NCBI GenBank assembly: GCA_036382855.1
Contig: DASVPO010000034.1
Coordinates: forward strand, 1 to 64,000
Reading direction: 5' to 3'
Origin: DASVTR01 sp036382855
GTDB lineage: Bacteria; Acidobacteriota; Blastocatellia; Pyrinomonadales; Pyrinomonadaceae
DNA: 64,000 nt
Made by a program: the position numbers and the translations under genes. This document shows positions 26,708 to 35,667 of the stretch, in pieces (position 1 is the first letter of the stretch; each line of letters begins with the position of its first letter). The notes beneath the pieces are model-generated. The model searched no databases and was not told the DNA's origin. It saw only the letters and a program-made list of their open reading frames with translations.

Positions 26708-28936
26708 ATGGAATGTGTAGCGCAGAAGATTAACATCCTGCTGGTTGACGACAACCCCGCCAACCTGCTGGCGCTTGAAGAGATTCTACAAGCGCCGGAC
26801 AGGAATCTCGTGCGCGCCTCATCAGGCAATGAAGCCCTTCGTTACCTGCTCGACTGCGATGTCGCCGTTATCCTCCTGGACGTTTACATGCCCGGCATCA
26901 ACGGCCTTGAGACGGCGGCCCTCATACGCGGGCGCGAGCGCTCGCGCAACACTCCGATCATTTTTCTCACAGCAGACAACACAGGCGGCTCGCTTCTCTC
27001 CGAAGGCTACTCGCTCGGCGCTGTTGACTACATTATGAAGCCTGTGGAGGCTGTCGTCCTGCGCTCGAAGGTGGCGGTCTTCGTCGAGTTGTTTAAGAAG
27101 ACGGAAGAGGTCAAGCGGCAGGCGGCGCTCCTGCACGAGAAGAATCTTGAGCTTGAAAACGCCAACCTTGAGCGCCTCTCGATGCTCATCGAGTTGGGGC
27201 AGGAGTTGGCGGCCGAGCGCGACCCGGAGAAGGTGCTCGAAAAATTCTGCGGCGCGGCGCGCAGTATCGTCGGCGCGCGTAATGCTGTCCTCGGAATGCT
27301 CGACGCGGACGAGTGTGCGCTGCCAAACTTCCATCACTGCCATGAGGAGAGCACGGAGGTCGTGCGTGCCTCGATTGACGACGAGAACGCGCCGCAGATT
27401 GACGAAGGCGTACTACAGACGATGCTCGTCGAGCGCAAGCCCGTCAGGCTGTGTCATGTGGACGCGGCAGAGCAAGCGCTGAAGTCTCCCGTGCCCGGTC
27501 GCTCCATACACTCTTTCCTTGGCGCGCCGATTTTCTCTGCCGGGCGCGCATACGGCTGGCTCTGCCTCGTGGATAAAATCGGCGCGGAAGAGTTTAGCGA
27601 GGCTGACGAACGTCTCGCCGTCACGCTCGTCTCGCAGGTTGCCGTCGCTTACGAGAACGCGAAGCTCTACGCGGAAGCGCAGCGTCATGCAGCGGAGTTG
27701 CAGCAGGAAGTCATAGAGCGCCAGCAGGCCGAAAAGGAGAAGGCGCAACTCTTGGTGCGCGAACAGGCGGCACGCGCGGAGGCCGAAGCCGCCAACCGCA
27801 TGAAGGATGAATTCTTAGCCACGCTCTCGCACGAATTGCGCACGCCTTTGACGGCTATTCTGGGCTGGGCGCATCTGTTGCGCAGCGGGAGACTGCCGCC
27901 CGATACGATGGGCAACGCCGTCGAGACCATCGAGCGCAACGCGAAGGCGCAATCGCAGTTGATAGACGACCTTCTGGATGTCTCGCGCATCATCACGGGC
28001 AAGCTGCGGATTGACGCGCGCCCTGTCGAACCGGCCGGAATTCTTGAGGCCGCCGTCAACTCCGTGCGGCCTGCGGCTGAAGCTAAAGAGATCGCGCTTG
28101 AGTTGGAGATTGCTCATGCGACGGGGCTTGTCCTTGGCGACCCCGGCCGCTTGCAGCAGGTCGCCTGGAATCTTTTGTCCAACGCCATCAAGTTCACTTC
28201 GGCGGGCGGGCGCGTCGGCGTCTCTCTTGCGCGTGTCAACTCACACGTCGAAATCGTCGTCAGCGATACGGGGCAGGGCATCGGCGCAGACTTTCTCCCG
28301 CACGTCTTCGACCGCTTCCGTCAGGCCGACGGCACGACGACACGCGCGCACGGCGGCCTCGGCCTCGGCCTCGCAATCGTGCGTCATCTGGTCGAACTGC
28401 ACGGCGGAACGATTTCCGCGGCCAGCGCGGGCGACGGGCAGGGCTCAACCTTCACCGTCCAACTGCCTTTGATGGCGAAGGTCAGGCCGAGCGAGTCAAG
28501 CGGCGCGGGAGATGAGGCAGCAAGCGCGGGCAGTTCTACAGGAGTACTTGCAGGCTTGCGCGTACTGGTGGTTGACGACGAAGAAGACACGCGCGACCTG
28601 ATTATGATTATGCTGACGCGCTGCGGAGCGGAAGTGCTGACGGTCGCCACGGCCGCCGATGCGCTCGACGAACTGGAGCGCTGGAATCCAGACGTGCTCA
28701 TCTCGGATATAGGCATGCCCGTCGAAGACGGCTACAGCCTCATCAGGAAGGTACGCGCGCAGGAATCGGCGCAGCACAACCGTATCCCTGCCATCGCGCT
28801 CACGGCCTACGCCAGCGTTCAGGATCGCCTGCGCGCACTCTCCGCTGGCTTCCAGATGCACGTCACCAAGCCCCTCGAACCGAGCGAGCTAATCGCCGTC
28901 GTCGCCAACCTCGCCGGACGCAGCGCCAAAGTCTGA
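26708..28936 (+). CDS. REC-GAF hybrid sensor histidine kinase
   Basis: A 742-residue soluble hybrid kinase. Order: N-terminal receiver (Asp in LLDVYMPGING, residues about 5-120), coiled coil, GAF (about 160-310), HisKA with SHELRTPLTAILGW (about 375), HATPase (DTGQGIG, GGLGLGLAIVRHL) and a C-terminal receiver (Asp in ISDIGMPVEDG). The N-terminal receiver suggests it is driven by phosphotransfer, for example from the upstream HAMP kinase. It lies 9 nt after cheB, the last gene of the operon. It shares its kinase core and output receiver with the PAS kinase at 13605. Confidence 0.92.
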   Translation: MECVAQKINILLVDDNPANLLALEEILQAPDRNLVRASSGNEALRYLLDCDVAVILLDVYMPGINGLETAALIRGRERSRNTPIIFLTADNTGGSLLSEGYSLGAVDYIMKPVEAVVLRSKVAVFVELFKKTEEVKRQAALLHEKNLELENANLERLSMLIELGQELAAERDPEKVLEKFCGAARSIVGARNAVLGMLDADECALPNFHHCHEESTEVVRASIDDENAPQIDEGVLQTMLVERKPVRLCHVDAAEQALKSPVPGRSIHSFLGAPIFSAGRAYGWLCLVDKIGAEEFSEADERLAVTLVSQVAVAYENAKLYAEAQRHAAELQQEVIERQQAEKEKAQLLVREQAARAEAEAANRMKDEFLATLSHELRTPLTAILGWAHLLRSGRLPPDTMGNAVETIERNAKAQSQLIDDLLDVSRIITGKLRIDARPVEPAGILEAAVNSVRPAAEAKEIALELEIAHATGLVLGDPGRLQQVAWNLLSNAIKFTSAGGRVGVSLARVNSHVEIVVSDTGQGIGADFLPHVFDRFRQADGTTTRAHGGLGLGLAIVRHLVELHGGTISAASAGDGQGSTFTVQLPLMAKVRPSESSGAGDEAASAGSSTGVLAGLRVLVVDDEEDTRDLIMIMLTRCGAEVLTVATAADALDELERWNPDVLISDIGMPVEDGYSLIRKVRAQESAQHNRIPAIALTAYASVQDRLRALSAGFQMHVTKPLEPSELIAVVANLAGRSAKV

Positions 28937-29245
28937 GCCGTCACGCTTCCGTCATCCGCTTCGCGCAACTGCTTCCGCTCCCGCTCGTTTCTTCCCCGTT
29001 AACGCGCCTGACATTTCGTTACAGGCTGCTGTCTTCTGCAAGCTGACGGAAAAATGTTGACATTCAACTGTTAGTAGGAATATTGTGCGCCTGCGTTTCA
29101 ACTGACACGCATTAACCGCTGGCGAGCGCCTCGCAAACGCGCGCCGGTTTCTCTATCCATTCATCACACGCGAGCGCGCGGCCGACGCTTTAACCTCAAG
29201 TCTGTTCTGCGAATCGCCTGCGCGCCGCTCATGGAGAAAAAAACG
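28937..29245. other. Intergenic region after the kinase operon
   Basis: This 309-nt region lacks a convincing terminator for the kinase operon. It carries a promoter-like pair at 29057-29086 and a GGAG ribosome binding site at 29233. No gene seen. Confidence 0.5.
29057..29086 (+). promoter_or_regulatory. Predicted sigma-70-type promoter
   Basis: TTGACA (29057-29062), an 18-nt spacer, then TATTGT (29081-29086). The -35 is a perfect match and the -10 matches at four of six. It would drive the 157-residue protein that follows. Confidence 0.5.
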
Positions 29246-29719
29246 ATGCCGGATAACCGTATCAACGCCACACTTTCCGAGGCAGACCGCACGGCCATCA
29301 TGGATGCCATCAACACCATACGCACGAAGCTCCCTTTCCTCGTTGACCTGACGATAGAAGAACGACGCTCTCTGCCGAAGATGGGCGACAAGAGCCGCGC
29401 CTTCGTCAGTCAGGCTTTAGAAGTCGCGCGCCAGAACGAGGACGTAATGCCGCGCTCCTTCGACGTTGAAGAGATGAGCAGGGATGTGGAGTTAGCCAAC
29501 GCGCTGCAACCCATCGTGATTGCCTTGAGCCAACTGCAAGAGTTGGTAGACGACACCTACATGCTCGTCGGCAGCGAAGCCTACGCCGCCGCACTTCTCG
29601 TCTATCAATACGCACGCGCCGCAGGCAAAGGCGCTGGCCTCGACAACGCCCTCGACGACCTCGGCCAACGCTTCGCACGCAAATCAAAGGCGGCCTCCGG
29701 CCCGCCCACCACCACCTAA
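29246..29719 (+). CDS. Hypothetical all-helical cytosolic protein
   Basis: A 157-residue protein I cannot assign to a named family. It is predicted to be all helical, with no signal peptide or membrane helix. It begins MPDNRINATLSEADRTAIM and contains LPFLVDLTIEERRSLPKMG and an Ala/Tyr-rich helix (AYAAALLVYQYARAAGK). The tail is disordered (SGPPTTT). The ATG at 29231 is in frame, but the GGAG it contains is itself the ribosome binding site for 29246, so the shorter start is preferred. Similar short proteins are common in Acidobacteriota and Bacteroidota without known function. It stands between the kinase operon and the repeat array. Confidence 0.7.
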   Translation: MPDNRINATLSEADRTAIMDAINTIRTKLPFLVDLTIEERRSLPKMGDKSRAFVSQALEVARQNEDVMPRSFDVEEMSRDVELANALQPIVIALSQLQELVDDTYMLVGSEAYAAALLVYQYARAAGKGAGLDNALDDLGQRFARKSKAASGPPTTT

Positions 29720-29776
29720 CCCTTAACCCGCCAGCCTTCCGCCTGAGCTTTAACGACGACTGGCCGATTTTAGTAC

Positions 29777-30105
29777 AACTTTCGAGTTCTGAACTCCAAT
29801 GTTCGGGTTCAGAACTCGAAAGTTCGTGCTCTGAACTCCAACTTTCGTGCTCTGAACTCGGAAATCCGAGTTCAGAGCCTCAACCGCCGAGTTCTGAACC
29901 CGGAAATCCGACAAATTTTGTCGGAAGTTCGACATATTTTGTCAGTCATCCGAGTTCAGAGCCTCAACATCCGAGTTCCGAACTCCAACGTTGAGGCTCT
30001 GAACTCCAACGTTCGAGCTCAGAACCCGACCTTTCGAGTTCCAGACTCGAATTTTCCACTTCCGAACTCGAACCGTCGAGTCTCGAACCCGAATTTCCGA
30101 CTTCC
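29777..30105. repeat. 21-nt repeat array of about 47 heptads with palindromic cores
   Basis: The sequence can be read as heptads in unbroken phase from about 29777 to 30105. Three heptads make a 21-nt unit, repeated about 15.5 times: GAGTTCT-like, then GAACTCC/GAACCCG-like, then an AT-richer AANNTTC-like heptad. The first two form a small palindrome (GAGTTCNGAACTC). In two units the core is replaced by a different palindrome (GACAAATTTTGTC and GACATATTTTGTC), so pairing is kept while sequence changes. GAGTTCAGAGCCTC (29868) is the exact complement of a segment at 29992-30005, allowing long-range pairing. Upstream of the Roco gene. Confidence 0.85.
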
Positions 30106-30211
30106 GCCGTAAACCAACCAAACAAGTGATATTATCCTGCACTATGTAATAAGGACGCGTGGCGGGCCGCTTCAATCCTGTAGAGATTCCACACACGCTA
30201 AGGAGAGAATG

Positions 30212-32812
30212 ATGGCACAGAGAATTCCAGAACTTCTCAATCAAGCACAAGCGGAAGCCTGGGGAAGTTTGGCAATCTTCGTCACGGACCACCTAAATAC
30301 AATCCCTGAAGCCTTGTTGGATTTAACCAACCTTGAAGAACTAAACATTACAACAACTTCTCATCTTCCTCTCATAGAGGGGATACATAAGGTGGGAACT
30401 CATGTCGAACCCAACCTGAGTTACTTGCAGACGGTAGATACCTTCCATGGAATTGAGGAATCAACATTAAATCTTCTCCCACATCTTGGGACACTTCATA
30501 AACTAAAAACATTAATCCTCATTACCGGGGTCATGGGAGCGAAGAACGCTCTGGAATATATACCCGAAAACATTTCCAGACTAAAAAATCTCCGTAAGCT
30601 TGATTTAAGCGATAACCTGTTGACTGAGTTGCCGGCGTCGCTTTGCCGTCTCGAAAACCTCGAAGCGTTAATACTCTCGGATAACCAAATTTCAATCCTG
30701 CCTTCCGAACTCGGACAACTTACCAAATTGACGCTCTTAGACCTTAGTAATGATACCTTTGCTTATAGAGGACTCGGGCCTGCTTATGATCTCTCCCTCG
30801 CTGCTTTCAGGAGTTCCATTGGTAGAACGAGGAGTAACAAAAATTTCATCACCACACTTCCCGCGTCAATCCGTCAATTAAGGAATCTACGACTACTGGA
30901 CCTGCGCGGTAATCCGCTGATTGCCATCCCGCCCGAAATCCTCAAAAAAGTTCATGAACCGCAACTCATTCTCTCTTACTATTTCGATAGAGCGAAAAAA
31001 CCGCTCCACGAAGTTAAGCTGCTCGTCGTCGGGCAAGGCTCTGTCGGCAAGACTTCGCTCATCCAGCGCCTACTTGATAAGAAATTCAATCCCGGCGAAC
31101 TCAAGACTGACGGCATCGCCATCAGCCAGTTGAAGGTTTCGGTTGAAGAGAAACCTGACCCGGAGAGCCGGAAGCCAAAAGAGCGTTCGCGGAAGAAACA
31201 CTCCGCTGCTCAAGTTCCGGCCGGCAAACCGCAGTCGTCCAGCATCCGTATCAACATCTGGGACTTCGGCGGGCAGGAGATTATGCACGCCACGCACCAG
31301 TTTTTTCTCACCAAGCGCAGCCTCTACATGCTGGTGCTTGACGCGCGACTGACGCAGGAGGAAAACCGCGTCGAATACTGGCTCAAGATTATTCAATCCT
31401 TCGGCGGCGATTCGCCCGTCCTCGTTGTCGGCAACAAGACAGACCAGCACCCGCTCGATATTGACCGCAGCGGCCTCTGCAAGAAGTACCCGAACATCGT
31501 CGGCATCCTTGAAACGTCAGCCGCCGACGGCACAGGCATCAGCGATTTGTGCGCCGCCATCAACGCGCAGGTCAATACCCTGCCGCACGTCCGCGACCTG
31601 CTGCCCGAAAAGTGGTTCGCCGTCAAAACCCAACTCGAAAATCTGGGGCGCGATAAAAACTACATTAATCAGGACGAATACCTCTCGCTCTGCCGCGAAA
31701 ACGATGTCACAGACGACCCCAGCCAGCATACGCTCATCGGTTTCCTCCACGACCTCGGCGTGATCCTGCACTTTCAGGACGACCCGCGCCTTGAAGCCCT
31801 CGGCATCCTCAATCCGCAGTGGGTCACAAACGGCGTCTACAAGATTCTCAACGCCCACCAGCTTTTCCATAACAAAGGCGTCCTTACTCTCCCGATGCTC
31901 AACGACATCCTCAACCTGCCCGAATACCCGCGCGATAAGCGTCTCTTCATCGTTGACATGATGCGCCGCTTTGAGTTGTGCTATGACATCGAACCCAACG
32001 AGAAGTTTCTCGTTCCAGACCTCTTGCCTAAGGACGAACCCTACACCGGCGATTGGAGCAGCGCGCTCGCGTTCCAGTATCACTACCCCGTGCTGCCGAC
32101 CAGCATCATCTCCCGCTTCATCGTCCGCATGAACCCTTTCATCTACAGGACCGTCTGGCGTTCGGGCGTCGTGCTCAAAAACGAATGGAACACGGCCCTC
32201 GTCAAAGCCGACACCGAAGAACGCAAAATTTACATCTGGGTCAGCGGCGACGAACCCACCCGCCGCGATTTCCTCTCCGCCATCCGTACACAGTTTGCTG
32301 CCATTCACAAGACTATCGCCAAGCTCGAAACACGCGAGAAAGTTCCAGTCCCCGGCTCTCCAAATGTCGTCGTAGACTACGAACATCTCCTCAAACTGGA
32401 ACTCAAAGGCGTTGATGATTTCATCCCCGAAGGACTCGACGACCCAATTTCTGTACGACAATTGCTGGATGGCGTCACTGCACGTAACAACCGCCAGCGC
32501 GAGTTGCTAGACTCCCGCCGCATCGAACATCAACCTGCCTCCCTCAATAACAACACGCCGTCTGCTCCTTCAACAGATGTCCCCGCCGCAAAGAAATCCC
32601 TCTTCAAGCGAATCTTCGGGATGCTCTCCGTTAGCCTGCCCCGTCTTATTGGTCGTACTATCTTGGACATTTTCGGGCGCGACAAAGCAGTGGATTCAAC
32701 TTCCATTATCATCGGCTATATCATCCTTATCGCCGTCATCCTGCTTCTCCTTGGTATTCCGCTTGTCAATGCCTTCAAAGATGCATGGCGATTCTTTTTC
32801 CCTGCGAAATAG
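30212..32812 (+). CDS. Roco-family protein (LRR-Roc-COR GTPase) with C-terminal membrane anchor
   Basis: An 866-residue bacterial homologue of the family that includes LRRK2. Residues about 30-265 are irregular then regular leucine-rich repeats (LRKLDLSDNLLTELPASL). A Roc GTPase follows, with G1 GQGSVGKTSLI (about 273), G3 WDFGGQE, G4 NKTD and ETSA. It carries a basic insert of about 30 residues (PESRKPKERSRKKH) after switch I. The COR domain is about 465-700. One transmembrane helix near the C-terminus (GYIILIAVILLLLGIPL) leaves a short tail. AGGAG lies 6 nt before the second of two ATGs. The LRR half is visibly more AT-rich than the neighbours, which suggests acquisition or a mosaic origin. 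Confidence 0.9.
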   Translation: MAQRIPELLNQAQAEAWGSLAIFVTDHLNTIPEALLDLTNLEELNITTTSHLPLIEGIHKVGTHVEPNLSYLQTVDTFHGIEESTLNLLPHLGTLHKLKTLILITGVMGAKNALEYIPENISRLKNLRKLDLSDNLLTELPASLCRLENLEALILSDNQISILPSELGQLTKLTLLDLSNDTFAYRGLGPAYDLSLAAFRSSIGRTRSNKNFITTLPASIRQLRNLRLLDLRGNPLIAIPPEILKKVHEPQLILSYYFDRAKKPLHEVKLLVVGQGSVGKTSLIQRLLDKKFNPGELKTDGIAISQLKVSVEEKPDPESRKPKERSRKKHSAAQVPAGKPQSSSIRINIWDFGGQEIMHATHQFFLTKRSLYMLVLDARLTQEENRVEYWLKIIQSFGGDSPVLVVGNKTDQHPLDIDRSGLCKKYPNIVGILETSAADGTGISDLCAAINAQVNTLPHVRDLLPEKWFAVKTQLENLGRDKNYINQDEYLSLCRENDVTDDPSQHTLIGFLHDLGVILHFQDDPRLEALGILNPQWVTNGVYKILNAHQLFHNKGVLTLPMLNDILNLPEYPRDKRLFIVDMMRRFELCYDIEPNEKFLVPDLLPKDEPYTGDWSSALAFQYHYPVLPTSIISRFIVRMNPFIYRTVWRSGVVLKNEWNTALVKADTEERKIYIWVSGDEPTRRDFLSAIRTQFAAIHKTIAKLETREKVPVPGSPNVVVDYEHLLKLELKGVDDFIPEGLDDPISVRQLLDGVTARNNRQRELLDSRRIEHQPASLNNNTPSAPSTDVPAAKKSLFKRIFGMLSVSLPRLIGRTILDIFGRDKAVDSTSIIIGYIILIAVILLLLGIPLVNAFKDAWRFFFPAK

Positions 32813-33046
32813 TTGGCGGCGGTTTATCAACAAGCCCGCTCGCAATGCCTTGAGGGTTAGTACAATACTTAAAAATTCACTCTCAACGCCGTCTCCATGC
32901 CGCCAAATCTTTTTCACACGATTCTGCGTACTTAAGAAGATAATCGCGCGGGCCGCAGTCTGCGCTGCTCGATAGGTTGTTTGCGCCGCCGCGTCAGGCA
33001 CATGGACGCGCTGAACTTAATTCTAAACGCTCCGCTCTTAAAAAAG

Positions 33047-34492
33047 ATGACAGACTCAACTGAAACCATAGAGGCTAAGCCAATCAGCGAAGACGATGAA
33101 CGGCCGAGCACCGGCCTGCTCAGCGCTGTCCGGGAAGCGATTCGCGGTTCGCAGACAGACTACACGAAAGGCTCCATCGGGCGCTCTGTGCTGCTGCTCT
33201 CGATTCCGATGGTGTTGGAGATGCTGATGGAGAGCGTCTTTGCGGTGGTGGATGTCTTCTTCGTCGCGAAGCTGGGCGCGGACGCTGTTGCAACCGTCGG
33301 GCTGACGGAGTCTATGCTGACCATCATTTTCACGATGGCGCTGGGCCTCAGCATCGGTGCGACGGCGATGGTCGCACGCCGCATCGGCGAGCAGGACGCG
33401 GAAGGCGCTGCGCTTGCCGCCGTGCAGGTCATCGCGCTCGGCATCATTATCGCGTTGGTGCTCGGAGTAGTCGGCGTCGTGCTTGCGCCGCGACTGCTCG
33501 GGTTGATGGGCGCGACGCAGGGAGTGATTGCGCAGGGCAGCAACTACACGCGCGTTCTGCTCGGCGGAAATCTCTCCGTGATGATGCTGTTTCTGATTAA
33601 CGCTGTCTTTCGCGGCGCAGGCGATGCGGCGATTGCGATGCGCGTGCTCTGGCTCGCCAACCTGATTAACATCATCCTGTGCCCGTGTTTCATCTTCGGT
33701 CTTGGTCCGTTTCCCGAACTCGGTGTGACGGGCGCTGCCGTCGCCACGACCATCGGGCGCGGAACGGGAGCACTCTTCGCGTTTTCCAGACTCCTGCGCC
33801 CCGGCGGGCGTATACGCCTCACACGTCGCCACCTGCGCTTCGAGCCTGCCATCATGGCGAGTCTCGTCCGCCTGTCATCGTCCGCGACCTTGCAGGTCTT
33901 CATCGGCATGGCAAGCTGGATTGGTCTGGTTCGCATCCTCTCAGGCTTCGGGAGCAACGCCCTGGCGGGCTACACCATAGGCATGCGCGTCATTCTCTTT
34001 GCGCTGCTGCCGTCGTGGGGCATGAGCAATGCGGCGGCGACGATGGTGGGCCAGGCACTCGGCGCACGCAAGCCTGAGCGTGCGGAGCGCGCCGTCTGGA
34101 AGGCAGGCTTTTACAACATGTGTTTCTTGGGGGCGGTCGGTCTATTGTTCGTACTCTTCGCCGGGCCAATCGTTAGTCTCTTTACGTCTGACCCGGCGGT
34201 GCTGCCTTACGGCATTGATTGCCTGCGCATCGTCGCCTGCGGTTTTCTCTTTTACGCTTACGGCATGGTCGTCACGCAATCGTTCAACGGCGCGGGCGAC
34301 ACGTTTACGCCGACCCTGATTAATCTCTTCATCTTCTGGCTCTGGGAGATTCCACTCGCTTACGCGCTGGCGATTCCCTTCGGCTTCGGCCCGCGCGGCG
34401 CTTTCCTTGCCATCACCATCGCTTTCTCGACGTTTGCCGTCGTCAGCGTTCTCATCTTCAGGCGCGGGCGCTGGAAGATGAAGGCTCTTTGA
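33047..34492 (+). CDS. MATE-family multidrug efflux transporter
   Basis: An integral membrane antiporter of about 481 residues that would export cationic drugs or metabolites using Na+ or H+. Two homologous MatE halves give 12 predicted helices, starting at SIGRSVLLLSIPMVLEMLME, with VGLTESM and AGDTFTP as family landmarks. A cytosolic N-terminal stretch of about 45 residues precedes the first helix. The start is uncertain: in-frame Met codons lie at 33002 and 33047; the later one gives the more normal length. It ends 10 nt before a perfect bidirectional terminator. Confidence 0.9.
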   Translation: MTDSTETIEAKPISEDDERPSTGLLSAVREAIRGSQTDYTKGSIGRSVLLLSIPMVLEMLMESVFAVVDVFFVAKLGADAVATVGLTESMLTIIFTMALGLSIGATAMVARRIGEQDAEGAALAAVQVIALGIIIALVLGVVGVVLAPRLLGLMGATQGVIAQGSNYTRVLLGGNLSVMMLFLINAVFRGAGDAAIAMRVLWLANLINIILCPCFIFGLGPFPELGVTGAAVATTIGRGTGALFAFSRLLRPGGRIRLTRRHLRFEPAIMASLVRLSSSATLQVFIGMASWIGLVRILSGFGSNALAGYTIGMRVILFALLPSWGMSNAAATMVGQALGARKPERAERAVWKAGFYNMCFLGAVGLLFVLFAGPIVSLFTSDPAVLPYGIDCLRIVACGFLFYAYGMVVTQSFNGAGDTFTPTLINLFIFWLWEIPLAYALAIPFGFGPRGAFLAITIAFSTFAVVSVLIFRRGRWKMKAL

Positions 34493-34502
34493 GCCGTAAC
34501 TA

Positions 34503-34540
34503 AAAAATAGGCTGACTATAATCATAGTCAGCCTATTTTT
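34503..34540. terminator. Bidirectional rho-independent terminator
   Basis: A perfect 17-bp stem (AAAAATAGGCTGACTAT and its complement) with a 4-nt loop. A-runs at one end and T-runs at the other serve both strands. It sits between the convergent MATE gene and the secreted protein gene at 34559. Confidence 0.95.
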
Positions 34541-34558
34541 CACGGCTTGAGAGCGGAG

Positions 34559-35662
34559 CTATGGATTGGTCTGCGGTTTAGTCTGCGGCTCTTCGTCGGG
34601 TTCGACATCTTCGATGATTTTGACTTCAGCGCCGAATTTTTGATAACCGCGAAAGCGTATCTCGTTGCGGCTGTGACGGGCCTGCTCTCCGCTGCCGGCC
34701 GTGAGCTTAATCTCCGCAGCGACGGGCAGCAGGTAGCGTCGCTCGTTAATCACGACCCAGTCGTAATCAATCATGCTGCTGGCGGCCGTGACGGGAAAGT
34801 CTGCGGGAATCTCCGTCGAAATCATCTCTACGCGCAGCACCCTGAACGATTCACGGTCGAGCCAGACGCGGCCGCGATAGCCTGTGATGACGGAGCGGTC
34901 GCGCCCCGCCTTGATGCTCAGATTGGAATTCTCCTTCCTGACGTTAAACTCGTAGACGACCGTGCGGTGGCTGCGCAGCGTGTCCGTATCAACGACCCGG
35001 AAGGTGGCCTGCGTCGTTTCCTTGAAGAGCGCCGCCAGCATAGAGACATACTCGCCTGTCGAACTCGTCCCGCCGACCTCTTCATAGCTGCCGCCCTCTC
35101 TCGCATCCGTCACAGGCGGCTGCCCGTTAACACTCAACAGCTTGTACTCTTCGCCGCGGCTCGCCCTGTAACTGACCGCAATCGAGAGATGGTCCAGCAC
35201 ACGCCAGTTGATGTATTTGCCGCGCGCTTCCGAACGCGTTATCAACTGCCTGACGATAAAATCAGGCATCGCTTCGGATGCAGCCAGCGTCGCCGCACGC
35301 GCGTTATTGAGCAATTGCTCGGCTTCAACGGTTGAAGGCAGAGCGGAAGCCGTCGGGTTCACCCTGCGTCGCTCTGCTTCTTCGAGCGTGCGTCGCAGCG
35401 TGGCATCGTTGCCGCTCTTGGTCGCGACCAGCGAGCGCATTCCATCCGTCAACGGAAAACCGATTCCGCGCCGCCGTATTTCATCAACAACCTCGTCTCT
35501 CTTCTCCGGCTGCTTCGGCAACTGGTAAACAAGCCGCACCAACTCCTGACTCGTTAGAGGGACGTTGTTCGACTGCGCACGCCCCCCGAAGAAAGAGGCG
35601 CAAAGGAGAACTGTGAGCAGGGCGAGGCGCGAAACGCGCTTTAAGGAATTTCTCGAAAACAT
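34559..35662 (-). CDS. Secreted LolA-like hypothetical protein
   Basis: A 367-residue exported protein: signal peptide MFSRNSLKRVSRLALLTVLL then a GGRAQS cleavage region. An N-terminal helical part contains LTSQELVRLVYQLPKQPEKRDEVVDEIRRRGIGF (split here only for description). The C-terminal half looks like an outer-membrane-lipoprotein-sorting type beta structure: YEFNV, GRVWLDRESFRVLRVEM, then a strand-rich end. The tail is Pro/Thr/Lys-rich. Related proteins are frequent in Acidobacteriota with unknown role. It starts 5 nt after the stop of the cysteine-rich protein gene upstream, so the two form an operon. Confidence 0.75.
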   Translation of the reverse strand: MFSRNSLKRVSRLALLTVLLCASFFGGRAQSNNVPLTSQELVRLVYQLPKQPEKRDEVVDEIRRRGIGFPLTDGMRSLVATKSGNDATLRRTLEEAERRRVNPTASALPSTVEAEQLLNNARAATLAASEAMPDFIVRQLITRSEARGKYINWRVLDHLSIAVSYRASRGEEYKLLSVNGQPPVTDAREGGSYEEVGGTSSTGEYVSMLAALFKETTQATFRVVDTDTLRSHRTVVYEFNVRKENSNLSIKAGRDRSVITGYRGRVWLDRESFRVLRVEMISTEIPADFPVTAASSMIDYDWVVINERRYLLPVAAEIKLTAGSGEQARHSRNEIRFRGYQKFGAEVKIIEDVEPDEEPQTKPQTNP

Positions 35663-35667
35663 CAAAA

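Noticed and set aside
29777..30105. CRISPR array
   Set aside because: Units are 21 nt with no unique spacers between repeats and no cas genes nearby.
29918..30292. Open reading frames on both strands inside and beside the 21-nt array, with heptapeptide-like repeats
   Set aside because: They exist because the 21-nt period contains no stop in several frames. They have no ribosome binding site and occur on both strands at once.
30212..32812. Roco protein as part of a known defence island
   Set aside because: No other defence-type genes are adjacent; neighbours are a repeat array and a MATE transporter.
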